The notes beneath the pieces were generated by a model. The model did no database searches. It was not told where the DNA came from and saw nothing but the letters and a program-made list of their open reading frames with translations. Shown one piece after another: positions 28,020 through 37,201 of a stretch of DNA of 64,000 nucleotides. Each line of letters opens with the position of its first letter. Within the stretch, counting starts at the first letter, position 1. The DNA is from Methanococcoides sp. LMO-2 (GTDB taxonomy: Archaea > Halobacteriota > Methanosarcinia > Methanosarcinales > Methanosarcinaceae): contig NZ_JBCAUS010000005.1 of the NCBI RefSeq assembly GCF_038432375.1, positions 1 to 64,000 on the forward strand. The letters are read 5' to 3'. A program made the translations under genes and the position numbers.

Positions 28020-29228
28020 ATGTACCACCTGGAATGCATAGAATGCGGTCAAAAGTATACCGATTCGGAAGTCGTCTATACCTGCAAATGTGGCGGGCTG
28101 CTCGACGTCATCTATGACTATTCTGCAATTCAACTCGATATGGAAAGGCTCCGAACAGAAGCACCATCTGTCTGGAAATACAAAGCACTATTACCTGTGG
28201 AAGGAAAGCCTGTAAGCATTCATGAAGGTGGCACACCACTCTACCGATGCGATCGCCTTGCCGAGAAGATCGGCATCAAGGAACTTTATGTAAAGCATGA
28301 AGGTCTGAACCCCAGCGGTTCTTTCAAGGACCGTGGAATGACGGTCGGGGTCACAAAGGCAATGGAGCTCGGGATGAAAACGCTTGCCTGTGCATCCACA
28401 GGAAACACATCCGCATCCCTTTCAACCTACGGTGCCAAAGCAGGACTGCCTGTCATCGTATTGCTTCCGGAAGGGAAAGTAGCTCTTGGTAAGGTCGCAC
28501 AGGCATTGATACATGGTGCAAAGGTCTTAAGCATCAGGGGAAATTTTGACGAAGCAGTGGTCCTTGTACGTCAGCTTTGCGATGAAGAGAAGATCTACCT
28601 GCTCAATTCAATTAACCCATACCGTCTTGAAGGTCAGAAGACGATCGGCTATGAGATATGCGACCAGCTTGGTTTCAATGTTCCTGACAGGGTGATCGTA
28701 CCTGTGGGAAATGCAGGAAATACTGCTGCTATCTACAAAGGTTTCAGGGAGTTAAGGGAACTTGGCGTCACTGAAAGCGTCCCGAAAATGACCGGGATCC
28801 AGACAGAAGGAGCATGCCCGGTAACAAAAGCATTCAAAAAGGGTGTTGAAGAGATCATTCCTGAAAAGAACCCGGAGACCATTGCAACGGCAATACGTAT
28901 CGGCAACCCGGTCAATGCAAAGAAGGCCTTAAGAGCGATCTATGGATCCGGCGGATATTCAGAAGCAGTATCGGATGAAGAGCTGATAGAGGCACAAAAG
29001 GACCTTGCACAGCTTGAAGGCATAGGTGTTGAACCTGCGAGTGCTACTTCCGTGGCAGGACTTAAAAAACTTATAGATTCAGGTGTCATTGACCGTGATG
29101 AAACGGTTGTCTGTATTACAACCGGCCATCTGCTAAAGGACCCTGAAGAAGTTATTAACATATCAACAAAACCAATTACAGTGGATGCTAATATAGAAGC
29201 GGTCCGCAAGGCGGTTTTCTCCAGATAA
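28020..29228 (+). CDS. thrC: Threonine synthase
   Basis: PLP enzyme that converts O-phosphohomoserine to threonine. The 402-aa protein has an N-terminal zinc-ribbon-like element (C6, C9, C22, C24) and the PLP lysine K103 in GSFKDRGM, with phosphate-loop glycines PVGNAGNT further on. The ATG at 28020 is chosen because AGGAG lies upstream; a frame from 28005 uses a TTG. leuS follows after 27 nt on the same strand, so an amino-acid/translation operon is likely. Confidence 0.94.
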   Translation: MYHLECIECGQKYTDSEVVYTCKCGGLLDVIYDYSAIQLDMERLRTEAPSVWKYKALLPVEGKPVSIHEGGTPLYRCDRLAEKIGIKELYVKHEGLNPSGSFKDRGMTVGVTKAMELGMKTLACASTGNTSASLSTYGAKAGLPVIVLLPEGKVALGKVAQALIHGAKVLSIRGNFDEAVVLVRQLCDEEKIYLLNSINPYRLEGQKTIGYEICDQLGFNVPDRVIVPVGNAGNTAAIYKGFRELRELGVTESVPKMTGIQTEGACPVTKAFKKGVEEIIPEKNPETIATAIRIGNPVNAKKALRAIYGSGGYSEAVSDEELIEAQKDLAQLEGIGVEPASATSVAGLKKLIDSGVIDRDETVVCITTGHLLKDPEEVINISTKPITVDANIEAVRKAVFSR

Positions 29229-29255
29229 CGAAAAAATGTTGGAACGGTGTAATTC

Positions 29256-32138
29256 ATGCAACAAGATTATAGTTCACATGATATCGAACAGAAATGGCAG
29301 CAAAAATGGAATGAGAGCGGGGTCTTTGAAGCTGAACCTGACGACCGCGAAAAGTTCTTCATAACCATCCCGTACCCATACCTGAACGGGAACCTCCATG
29401 CAGGTCACACAAGAACATTCACCATTGGTGATGTTGTTGCAAGGTACAGGAGAATGCTCGGATATAATGTCCTCTACCCAATGGGATTCCACGTAACAGG
29501 AACACCTATCGTGGGACTTGCCGAACTTATCCAGAACCAGGATCCTCAGACCATGAAGGTATATTCCCAGTTCCACGGTATACCAATGGAAACACTAACA
29601 GGACTTGATACACCAGAAAAGATCGTGGAATACTTTAGTGTGGAAGCCGAGAAAGCCATGCGTTCCATAGGATATTCCATTGACTGGAGACGCAAGTTCA
29701 CCACCACCGATCCAACTTACAAGAAGTTCATTGAATGGCAGTTCAACCTCCTTTACGAAAAGAACCTTATCGTAAAGGGCTCCCACCCTGTAAAGTGGTG
29801 TCCTAATGATAACAACCCTGTGGAAGACCATGATATCCTCCACGGTGAAGAGGCAACTATCGTCGATTATACCCTTATCAAATTCAAGTACGACGATATC
29901 GTATTGCCATGTGCAACCCTAAGACCTGAGACCACATTCGGCGTGACCAACCTCTGGATCAATCCCGATCTGGAACATGTCAAGATCAAGGTGACCTTCG
30001 AAGGCAGGGAAGAGTTCTGGGTGGTCAGCAAAGAAGCATACCACAAGCTCACATTCACCGACAGGGAGGTCGAGTTCATCGAGGATGTGGACGCAAGATC
30101 ACTTATCGGCATCAAGGTAAAGAACCCTCTTACAGAAGCAGAGGTCATCACACTTCCTGCATCATTCGTCAAAGGTGAGAATGGAAGCGGTATCGTCATG
30201 AGTGTCCCTTCACATGCACCTTACGATTATCTTGCTGTACGCGACCTTTATGAAGCTGACCTCAGCGAATATGGTATTACAGAGGAACTTCGCGACCTCA
30301 AGTTCATTTCACTCATTAAGGTCCCGGAGTTCGGCGATCTGCCGGCAGTGGAAGCTGTGGAGCAGTTCAATGTAAAGGACCAGAAGGACCCTAAGGCAGA
30401 GGAAGCAACAAAGATGGTCTATCGCCGTGAGTTCCACGGTGGTGTGCTTAAAGAGAACACCGGTAAGTACGCAGGAATGGCTGTCTCAAAGATCAAGGAC
30501 GTACTTACAAGGGATCTCATCGAGCAGGGACTCGGGGAAGTGTTCTACGAGTTCAGTGAGCCTGTTGTCTGCCGTTGCGGAACTCCCTGTGTTGTCAACA
30601 TGGTCAAAGGACAGTGGTTCCTTAACTATTCCAACCCTGAATGGAAGGACAAGGTCTACCGCTGCATCGAGAACATGGATATCATCCCTGAGGAACTCAG
30701 GGTCGAGTTCAACAACAAGGTCGACTGGCTCAAGGACAAGGCATGTGCCAGGAAAAAGGGTCTTGGAACACTTCTTCCATTTGACAAGAACTGGCTTATC
30801 GAGTCCCTTGGAGATTCCACCATCTACATGTCATACTATGTGGTTGCCAAGTTCATAGCAGCAGGAATCGAAACGGAACAGCTGGTTCCCGAACTGTTCG
30901 ATTATGTGCTTCTTGGAAAAGGAACTGCACAGGATGCTGAAGCAGCAAGTGGTGTCAGTGCAGATACCATTGAACAGATCCGCAGTGATTTCGAATACTG
31001 GTATCCTGTTGACCTGAGATCATCAGGAAAGGACCTGATACCAAACCACCTCCTCTTCTTCCTGTTCCACCACGTTGCGATCTTTGATGAGGATAAATGG
31101 CCACGTGCTATCGCCATCAATGGTTTCGTATCACTTGAAGGACAGAAGATGAGCAAGTCCAAGGGACCATTGCTCACACTCAGCGAAGCTGTGGGTTCCT
31201 ACGGTGCAGATATTTCAAGGATGTACATCCTCTCCAGTGCTGAACAGATGCAGGATGCTGACTGGAAGAACAGCGGCATAGAATCTGCAAGAAAGCAGAT
31301 CGACAGGTACTACAAACTTGCAAAGGAGATCATCGGATCAGGTGCCACCTCAGGTATCGGAAGCGATATGAAAGGCATTGACAGGTGGATGCTGAGCAGA
31401 CTGCAGCAGCGTATCCTTGAGACGAACGAAGCCCTGGGAACCATCAGGACAAGGCATGCATTACAGAACTCCTTCTTCCTGCTGCTCAATGATCTGAAGT
31501 GGTACCAGAAACGTGGCGGAAGCGTGCTTCTCTATGACATACTTGAGACCTGGGTACGCCTTATGGCACCGTTCACTCCTCACGTATGTGAAGAGATATG
31601 GGAAGCAATGGGCAAGGAAGGAATGGTATCTCTTGCAGGTTACCCGGCATATGATGAAACACTTGTAGACACCAGTGCTGAGTTCACAGAAGAACTTATC
31701 AGTGGTACAATATCAGATGTTGACGAGATCATCAGGGTCACAAAGATAACACCACAGAAAGCAGTCCTTTACACAGCACCGGAATGGAAGACAACGGCCT
31801 TTAAAAAAGCACTTGCAATGCAGAAGGAAGGCGACCTCAACCCCGGCGTGCTGATAAAGGAACTTATGAGCGATCCGGAAATGAGACGCTATGGAAAGGA
31901 AGTGCCTAAATTTGCACAGAAGATCGTTGGAGATATCACTTCCATGAGCGAAGAGTCGTTCAACACACTGACAAGCTTCGAACTTGATGAAAAGGTTGCT
32001 CTTGAAGAGAACAAGGATTTCTTTGAGAAGGAGATCGGATGTCCTGTTGAGGTATATTCAGCTGACGATGCAGAATATGACCCTGAGAACAAGGCAAAGT
32101 TCGCCTATCCATTAAGGCCGGCGATCTATCTGGAATAA
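29256..32138 (+). CDS. leuS: Leucyl-tRNA synthetase, archaeal type
   Basis: Charges tRNA-Leu with leucine. The 960-aa class Ia synthetase has HAGH (HIGH signature) at 48-51 in YLNGNLHAGHT, an inserted CP1 editing domain with the threonine-rich ATLRPETTFGV loop, and KMSKS at 631-635. The C-terminal tRNA-binding domains extend to the end. Length agrees with archaeal/eukaryotic-type LeuRS. It follows thrC and ends at a strong terminator hairpin. Confidence 0.97.
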   Translation: MQQDYSSHDIEQKWQQKWNESGVFEAEPDDREKFFITIPYPYLNGNLHAGHTRTFTIGDVVARYRRMLGYNVLYPMGFHVTGTPIVGLAELIQNQDPQTMKVYSQFHGIPMETLTGLDTPEKIVEYFSVEAEKAMRSIGYSIDWRRKFTTTDPTYKKFIEWQFNLLYEKNLIVKGSHPVKWCPNDNNPVEDHDILHGEEATIVDYTLIKFKYDDIVLPCATLRPETTFGVTNLWINPDLEHVKIKVTFEGREEFWVVSKEAYHKLTFTDREVEFIEDVDARSLIGIKVKNPLTEAEVITLPASFVKGENGSGIVMSVPSHAPYDYLAVRDLYEADLSEYGITEELRDLKFISLIKVPEFGDLPAVEAVEQFNVKDQKDPKAEEATKMVYRREFHGGVLKENTGKYAGMAVSKIKDVLTRDLIEQGLGEVFYEFSEPVVCRCGTPCVVNMVKGQWFLNYSNPEWKDKVYRCIENMDIIPEELRVEFNNKVDWLKDKACARKKGLGTLLPFDKNWLIESLGDSTIYMSYYVVAKFIAAGIETEQLVPELFDYVLLGKGTAQDAEAASGVSADTIEQIRSDFEYWYPVDLRSSGKDLIPNHLLFFLFHHVAIFDEDKWPRAIAINGFVSLEGQKMSKSKGPLLTLSEAVGSYGADISRMYILSSAEQMQDADWKNSGIESARKQIDRYYKLAKEIIGSGATSGIGSDMKGIDRWMLSRLQQRILETNEALGTIRTRHALQNSFFLLLNDLKWYQKRGGSVLLYDILETWVRLMAPFTPHVCEEIWEAMGKEGMVSLAGYPAYDETLVDTSAEFTEELISGTISDVDEIIRVTKITPQKAVLYTAPEWKTTAFKKALAMQKEGDLNPGVLIKELMSDPEMRRYGKEVPKFAQKIVGDITSMSEESFNTLTSFELDEKVALEENKDFFEKEIGCPVEVYSADDAEYDPENKAKFAYPLRPAIYLE

Positions 32139-32161
32139 GGTGAAAGGGTTGTCCCTTCACC
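32139..32161 (+). terminator. Terminator hairpin after leuS
   Basis: GGTGAAAGGG and CCCTTCACC pair around a TTGT loop with one bulged A, followed by AT/T-rich DNA (AATTTTTAAAACTATTTTTT). It begins at the leuS stop codon and separates leuS from a convergent gene. Confidence 0.65.
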
Positions 32162-32201
32162 AATATTAATTTTTAAAACTATTTTTTAGAAAAAGAGTAG
32201 C

Positions 32202-32810
32202 TTAGATAAGGGTTACCTGTTTGGTCTTAGGTACAAGACCGCTCAGATCTGACATGTCCTTTGCCAGCGCGATCAAAACAGAATTTGTCAGCTCATTGAG
32301 CTTGTCCGTTGTTGAATTTAGATCGATCTCATATGCAGGATCGGAATCCGGGACCTTTATCCTTTTAATTGACCTTCTAAGATCGCGAATATCCTTACCG
32401 GTTGTTTCTTTGACCGCTACCAGAGAACTACGATGCTTTCTTATGTGTGGGTCATTCACACCCATGATCTTTAGTTCTTCCTTAAAAATTGGCCTCTCAA
32501 ATATGGAAGATAAAATGCAGACCGCTACGGGGAAACGGGCATCCGGATCCAGTGAATGCAGGTGTTTAGCCATCAGGGAATAAAGATCATTATCCAGTGT
32601 TTCGGATCCTTCCACACAGACATAGATCTTTGAGGGAGGAATTTCCACCTCATTGAGCTTGTTCATATCTCTGAGCGCGCGAAGATAACCTGTCAGAATA
32701 AGACGATGTTCATCAAAACCCTCTGCTTTCAGCTCTCTGCTAATCCCGCTGATGGACAGTTGCTTCTTTTCGAGTATCCTGCATATCTTCGTGTAGAGGT
32801 CTTCAGTCAT
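32202..32810 (-). CDS. Conserved unknown protein with N-terminal HTH-like segment
   Basis: A 202-aa protein that I do not recognise. Residues about 1-75 are helical and resemble a winged helix (LYTKICRILEKKQLSISGISRELK, then DMNKLNEVEIPPSKIYVCVEG as a wing). The rest is helical and charged, with DIRDLRRSIKRIKVP and a C-terminal NELTNSVLIALAKDM helix; no enzyme motif is visible. ATG at 32810 is preferred to a 42-residue longer frame whose N-terminus looks like untranslated DNA. A 12-bp palindrome lies 9 nt upstream of the start. It converges on leuS and is possibly DNA-binding. Confidence 0.6.
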   Translation of the reverse strand: MTEDLYTKICRILEKKQLSISGISRELKAEGFDEHRLILTGYLRALRDMNKLNEVEIPPSKIYVCVEGSETLDNDLYSLMAKHLHSLDPDARFPVAVCILSSIFERPIFKEELKIMGVNDPHIRKHRSSLVAVKETTGKDIRDLRRSIKRIKVPDSDPAYEIDLNSTTDKLNELTNSVLIALAKDMSDLSGLVPKTKQVTLI

Positions 32811-32818
32811 AATAACTA

Positions 32819-32830
32819 ACCAATATTGGT
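32819..32830. promoter_or_regulatory. 12-bp palindrome upstream of the 202-aa gene
   Basis: ACCAATATTGGT is a perfect palindrome immediately upstream of the start codon at 32810, where an autoregulator would bind. Confidence 0.35.
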
Positions 32831-32950
32831 AACAGAATTGGATAAATGTATCGGTCAATTTAAATGGTAAAGCATCATTACAACAGCCATCATAAAGCAA
32901 AAAAATGAGCCCGGGAATGACCTTCCCACAACACATTTATTTACTTAGAG

Positions 32951-33011
32951 TTGTATATGTACCCTAGCACAGTCAATTCTAGAACTTGACTTTACTTTAA
33001 TCAACGTTGAT
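32951..33011 (+). promoter_or_regulatory. Promoter/operator region of the HTH gene pair
   Basis: A TATA-like TTGTATATG (32951-32959) is followed by an inverted repeat AGTCAA/TTGACT (32971-32976 and 32986-32991) across the expected transcription start, and by the perfect palindrome ATCAACGTTGAT at 33000-33011. The arrangement suits repression by the HTH protein encoded downstream; this is inference. Confidence 0.4.
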
Positions 33012-33045
33012 CCCCCCACACTTACCCTAATACGAGGTATTGATA

Positions 33046-33555
33046 ATGCCCAAAAGGACTCGAATTATAAATGATCCCTCAGAACTAGTTCCCCTTCTCC
33101 AAACCTTTCAGTCAGCGCAACACAAACAGGTGTTCAATCTTCTTTTAGTCGAATGGATGACAAAAGGAGATCTTGAAGAAAAAATGGGTTGTGATGTTTC
33201 CGAAAGTATCACAATATTAAAAGAATGTGGCTTACTCGAAAGCCAGTGGCATATGCCGGAACCGGGCAAAAAACCTGAAAAAGAGTACCATTCATCTTAT
33301 TCTAAAGTACAGTCAAACTTCCAGTGTTCTTTTGAAGACCTTAGCGATATCATAATGCTCACATTCCATCCTTACGACGAAATAAAAGATCTCATCGAGG
33401 AACTGGAAGAACTTGTCGAGAAGGGCAACCATTCCATGAGCAGCCTGACACGTTCAATGAACAAGAGTCCGATATATGTACGTGCTCTGGCAAGAAGGTC
33501 ACCAAAACTCACTGTAATGGGACAGAGACTTAAGATCAATGAGGAAACTGAATGA
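33046..33555 (+). CDS. ArsR-like winged-helix regulator
   Basis: A 169-aa protein. Residues about 25-80 form an ArsR-like winged helix (HKQVFNLLLVEWMTKGDLEEKM, then SITILKECGLLESQW). A second HTH-like helical segment near the C-terminus (SMSSLTRSMNKSPIYVRALARR) suggests two DNA-binding elements. ATG at 33046 has GAGG upstream. The downstream regulator overlaps its stop by the ATGA arrangement, so both are made together. Candidate operators precede the gene. The target is unknown. Confidence 0.7.
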   Translation: MPKRTRIINDPSELVPLLQTFQSAQHKQVFNLLLVEWMTKGDLEEKMGCDVSESITILKECGLLESQWHMPEPGKKPEKEYHSSYSKVQSNFQCSFEDLSDIIMLTFHPYDEIKDLIEELEELVEKGNHSMSSLTRSMNKSPIYVRALARRSPKLTVMGQRLKINEETE

Positions 33556-34340
33556 TAGACATTCTTCAAAGCAAAAGCGGCATCACCAAATTTCAGATAC
33601 TGACTGAAGTTGCTGCCCATCAACCAAATGTTCGCCAGAAAGAGATCGCTGAAAAGATTGGTGTGACACCACAAGCTGTTTCCGAATATATCAAGGAACT
33701 TACAGCAGAAGGTTTCATCTATTCCGATGGAAGGGTAAGATACCGAATTACAAAAAAGGGTGTCGAATGGGTTCTTGAAAATGCAGCCGACATGAAGCGT
33801 TATGCTAATTTTGTCATGAGTGACATCATCAGTCATGTCTCCACATGGACAGCCATAGCAGACGAAGATATCGAAAAGGGGGAAAATGTATATCTTCAAA
33901 TGAGAGGCGGCTTACTTTATGTGAGTAAAACGACCGAGACCGGGGCAACAGGAATAACCATATCAGCCGCTGAAAAAGGCGATGATGTGGGTGTCACCAA
34001 CCTTTTGGGCATGATCGATCTTGAGAATGCCAGTATTACGGTCTGCAAAGTACCACGCAGTGAGCGTGGAGGTTCACGCAATGTCGACCTTGAAAGACTG
34101 CAAAAACTTGCCAGTTCAAAATCATATATAGCAGCCATAGGTGTCGAGTCCCTTGTTGCTATGAAAAAGGTTGACATAATACCAGACGTCATGTACGGTG
34201 CAAAAGAATCAGTTGTAGAGGCAGCCTTCCACGGCTTATCATCCCTGGTACTTGCAATTGATGAAGAAGTACCCCAGATCATGAGCAGACTGGAAATGGA
34301 AAATCTGGAATACGAACTGGTTGACCTTACCCTGCAGTGA
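33552..34340 (+). CDS. MarR/Lrp-type winged-helix regulator with C-terminal sensor domain
   Basis: A 262-aa protein. The N-terminal winged helix (residues 10-85; VRQKEIAEKIGVTPQAVSEYIKEL, wing YSDGRVRYRITKKG) is clear. The remaining 170 residues form an alpha/beta domain with ITISAAEKGDDVGVTNLLGMIDL and LASSKSYIAAIGVESLVAM, conserved among methanogens in my judgement but without a ligand I can name. Its ATG overlaps the stop of the preceding regulator by 4 nt. A phosphodiesterase gene follows after 39 nt. Confidence 0.72.
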   Translation: MIDILQSKSGITKFQILTEVAAHQPNVRQKEIAEKIGVTPQAVSEYIKELTAEGFIYSDGRVRYRITKKGVEWVLENAADMKRYANFVMSDIISHVSTWTAIADEDIEKGENVYLQMRGGLLYVSKTTETGATGITISAAEKGDDVGVTNLLGMIDLENASITVCKVPRSERGGSRNVDLERLQKLASSKSYIAAIGVESLVAMKKVDIIPDVMYGAKESVVEAAFHGLSSLVLAIDEEVPQIMSRLEMENLEYELVDLTLQ

Positions 34341-34379
34341 ACCGTCAGCATACACTTTAAGCAGAATTAGGACCCCAAT

Positions 34380-34910
34380 ATGAAGATCATTGCTGTTTCT
34401 GATACACACCTCAGGGGAGGTACCATCCCCCCTACGTTCAAGAGCCTCATTGATGATTGCGATATATTGCTCCATGCAGGGGATTTTACAACAATGGAGT
34501 GTTACCAGGCCTTTGCTTCCACAGGTAAGCTCAAAGCGGTACACGGGAATTCTGATGATCGTGAACTAAAGGAACTGTTGCCTGAGAAGCTCGTGTTCGA
34601 TGTTGATGGTGTGAAATTCGGGCTCGTCCATGAAGGAGCACTATCTATTATGGACACAACCCCACTGCGTTACCTGGCACTCGAAATGGGAGTGGACGTC
34701 CTCGTATTTGGACATATACACAGACCACTTATCGAACAGAGTGATGTGATACTTATCTGCCCAGGCTCTCCCACAAGCCCCCGTATGTCCGACCCATCTG
34801 TTGTGGAAATCACTATTGACAATGGTAATGTCTCTGCGAACATAGTAGAGATAGAAGGACATTCATGCGGATATATTGATTTTTCCCGCAAGCTTAAGGA
34901 TAAAAGCTGA
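34380..34910 (+). CDS. YfcE/MJ0936-type metallophosphodiesterase
   Basis: A 176-aa calcineurin-like phosphoesterase. The metal-ligand blocks are complete: VSDTHL at residues 6-11, LLHAGDF near 31, GNSDDRE near 57, LVHEG near 80 and VFGHIHRP near 115. Homologous MJ0936 and YfcE hydrolyse phosphodiesters in vitro; the physiological substrate is unknown. It lies behind the two regulators on the same strand. Confidence 0.9.
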   Translation: MKIIAVSDTHLRGGTIPPTFKSLIDDCDILLHAGDFTTMECYQAFASTGKLKAVHGNSDDRELKELLPEKLVFDVDGVKFGLVHEGALSIMDTTPLRYLALEMGVDVLVFGHIHRPLIEQSDVILICPGSPTSPRMSDPSVVEITIDNGNVSANIVEIEGHSCGYIDFSRKLKDKS

Positions 34911-34930
34911 AAAGAATTAAAGGATGCGGT

Positions 34931-35167
34931 TTACACGTCCGCACCATTAATTGTTTCTATTTTGAACATAGTACCCGTATCAAGAAGACTTAAGTGTACT
35001 TTGTCACCGAATCCAAGGATCTCGTCAAGATCAACGCTGTTACCCCAGTCATAGACATAATCGTATGCCCCCTGGATCGGTTTGAAACCCATTGACATCA
35101 ATCTTTTGTTTACTTCTGAAGGACTGGCACCATCGCTACTGAACCATATCAACAGGTATGTCTTCAT
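34931..35167 (-). CDS. Conserved small protein, unknown
   Basis: A 78-aa soluble alpha/beta protein (TYLLIWFSSDGASPSEVNKRL, then GAYDYVYDWG, VHLSLLDTGTMFKIET). ATG at 35167 is supported by GGTGAT just upstream. No family can be named with confidence; the fold pattern beta-alpha-beta-beta-beta resembles small ferredoxin-like domains. It converges on the phosphodiesterase gene and lies downstream of the RPA operon, from which a strong hairpin separates it. Confidence 0.6.
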   Translation of the reverse strand: MKTYLLIWFSSDGASPSEVNKRLMSMGFKPIQGAYDYVYDWGNSVDLDEILGFGDKVHLSLLDTGTMFKIETINGADV

Positions 35168-35227
35168 GTTATCACCCAATTATAAGAACGAGAACCGGAT
35201 TTATCATTTTTGTGGTTAAAAAATAGC

Positions 35228-35250
35228 TACTGCACACATAATGTGCAGTA
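35228..35250 (-). terminator. Terminator hairpin after the RPA operon
   Basis: TACTGCACA and TGTGCAGTA form a perfect 9-bp stem with a 5-nt loop. On the minus strand it is followed by GCTATTTTTTAA, as in an intrinsic terminator, 17 nt after the stop of the RPA-associated gene. Confidence 0.7.
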
Positions 35251-35266
35251 TACATAACTTGGATTT

Positions 35267-35833
35267 TCAGATCGTTTCCTTCAGTGATACAAGGGCTTCT
35301 TTTACCATCGAGGAATACTTTACAGCGTCTGTATTGTAGTGTTCCTTTGCCTTGACCACATTCGGATCCATACTGTCAAGCTCCCTGATACGTTCAAGGG
35401 TCCTTCTTGCAGTGTCTGCAACCCAGAGATCACGTGTTGCACCATCCACCAGTGAAATCGATTCAGGCCTGACGGATGTCAGGACAGTACCCTCCGCTGT
35501 TGCATAGGTACTTGGCTTTCCTACTATCGCAATAAAGGCAGGTGTCTCACATTCTGAAAGGAACTGCGCTGCCTCGGGCTGATACTGCCCTGCATATATC
35601 ATAAAGGAACCAGTTGGATCTGATACCCGACCCCTCCAGTATTCTGAATCAGTCCCTATATCCTCTTTTTCTATCAGAGTACCCACGATGAAAAGGCGAT
35701 TGACCTTTGCACCGGTAGGAGTTAAAAGATACTGTGGAGAGTACTGGTCATCACCGTCCTTGAACGTCAGACTGGATTCCCTTAGTTCCTGTGCAAAGAT
35801 ACGACGTGAAACTTCCCTTACATATCCGGCCAT
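35267..35833 (-). CDS. RPA-associated protein (COG3390 OB-fold), short form
   Basis: A 188-aa partner of archaeal RPA. An OB-fold spans about residues 10-130 (EVSRRIFAQELRES, FIVGTLIEKEDIG, DPTGSFMIYAGQYQPEAAQFL). RPA-associated proteins form complexes with their cognate large RPA and contribute to ssDNA binding in replication and repair. It begins directly after the RPA stop, with no spacer. The winged-helix tail seen in its paralog at 49310-50173 is missing here. Confidence 0.88.
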   Translation of the reverse strand: MAGYVREVSRRIFAQELRESSLTFKDGDDQYSPQYLLTPTGAKVNRLFIVGTLIEKEDIGTDSEYWRGRVSDPTGSFMIYAGQYQPEAAQFLSECETPAFIAIVGKPSTYATAEGTVLTSVRPESISLVDGATRDLWVADTARRTLERIRELDSMDPNVVKAKEHYNTDAVKYSSMVKEALVSLKETI

Positions 35834-37096
35834 TTACAACACCTCCGCCTCTGAAATAAGTTCATCAATCGTTTCCGGACTCAGCTCCGTCTGATCTTCG
35901 ATAGAATCAACAAGGATGTAACGATCCATCTTGGAACCTGTAACAGTGAAATACCTGCCCAGAAGCTTAAGCCTCATCTGGTCAAGGACAACGCCCTGGT
36001 CAAGAGCATCTGCTGCCATGGAGATAGCCTCATCGAGGGTCATGCCGGACAATTGTTCTGCAAGGTCTCTCTTCAGAATTGCTTCCTGTGCAATGTTCCC
36101 GTCATCAATAACTGCCTTGATACGAAGGTCATAGACACCATCCACCTTTCCATGCTCCATGCATGCTCCTTTGGTCAGCGCCCTGTTGCACTCAGGACAG
36201 CGTTTTATGAGACCGGACCCTGACTGGACATCCACCATCACACCACTGAAGGTAAGAGATGAATTACCAACCTCAACATCCTCATCAAGCTCCTCAATTG
36301 AACTGTTCTTGTTAAGAGTAACCTCGAACCGGTCATTCCATTCCTGTGCAACCACGTTATTTAAAAGATAACTTTTTCCCTCTTCAAAGTCAGCGAGATC
36401 AGCACTTGTCCATTTAATGAATTTGATAGTACCGGTAGCATCACCTATCAGACCTACCTGGGATATTGATTCATGGGTATTGTCCCAGAGCTGTGATAGT
36501 TTCACCCTCATGGAGATCCATTTCCCATCTTCCGTGATATCAGAAACATTCACCATTGGTGCAGGCTGGCCTTCTCCCGGAGAGGACATAACATTGGAAA
36601 CAACATCGATATCATCAGAGATCTCTTCAATTACAGTGTTCTTGTTAAGGGTTATCTCGAACCTTCCGTTCCATTCATTGATAACAACATTATTGAACTG
36701 GTAGCTTTTTCCTTCCTGGATATCGGGGATATCATCACGTGCCCATTTAATGAACTTGATCGTTCCGGTATCATCGCCTATAAGGCCCACCTGGGAAACC
36801 GACTCATGGGAATTGTCCCAGAGCTGTACGACCTTTCCCCTGACGTTTACCCATTTTCCGCCCTCATTTACCTCATTGATCTTCACAAGAGGGGTTGATC
36901 CTGAGCTTACAAAAAAGTCGTTCCGGTCAATGTTATACTCTTTCAGGAAATATGCTATGACACTTCTGCGGGCCTCGTCCAGAGGGACCTTGAACTTTGT
37001 GATAAGTTTGTCAAGCCTTTCGGTAATGTTCTCAATTGGTATGTCCACACCAAGTTCCAGGAACCTGTTCTTGATATTCTCTGCTGTTTTATCCAT
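35834..37096 (-). CDS. rpa: Replication protein A, tandem OB-folds plus zinc finger
   Basis: A 420-aa single-stranded DNA-binding protein. OB1 (70-160) and OB2 (181-271) are near-copies of each other: both contain SQVGLIGD, TGTIKFIKW and EGKSY at equal spacing. A zinc finger follows with C300, C303, C312 and H315 (CPECN, CMEH), then a C-terminal OB-like domain. It corresponds to the RPA2/RPA3 class of Methanosarcina. It is co-transcribed with its RPA-associated partner, whose ATG abuts its stop codon. Confidence 0.92.
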   Translation of the reverse strand: MDKTAENIKNRFLELGVDIPIENITERLDKLITKFKVPLDEARRSVIAYFLKEYNIDRNDFFVSSGSTPLVKINEVNEGGKWVNVRGKVVQLWDNSHESVSQVGLIGDDTGTIKFIKWARDDIPDIQEGKSYQFNNVVINEWNGRFEITLNKNTVIEEISDDIDVVSNVMSSPGEGQPAPMVNVSDITEDGKWISMRVKLSQLWDNTHESISQVGLIGDATGTIKFIKWTSADLADFEEGKSYLLNNVVAQEWNDRFEVTLNKNSSIEELDEDVEVGNSSLTFSGVMVDVQSGSGLIKRCPECNRALTKGACMEHGKVDGVYDLRIKAVIDDGNIAQEAILKRDLAEQLSGMTLDEAISMAADALDQGVVLDQMRLKLLGRYFTVTGSKMDRYILVDSIEDQTELSPETIDELISEAEVL

Positions 37097-37201
37097 ATTA
37101 ATTCCTCAAGCCTCTTGTTTGTTTTCGATTGAGAGGCAAGTCAAGATACTCCTCATAGCTATATAAAACTAAAGTTAGCAAGGTGAAAGTATTCACCTTA
37201 C

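Noticed and set aside
32811-32936. 42-residue N-terminal extension of the 202-aa gene
   Set aside because: The extension has unusual composition and covers the palindrome/promoter area; the internal ATG gives a sensible protein start.
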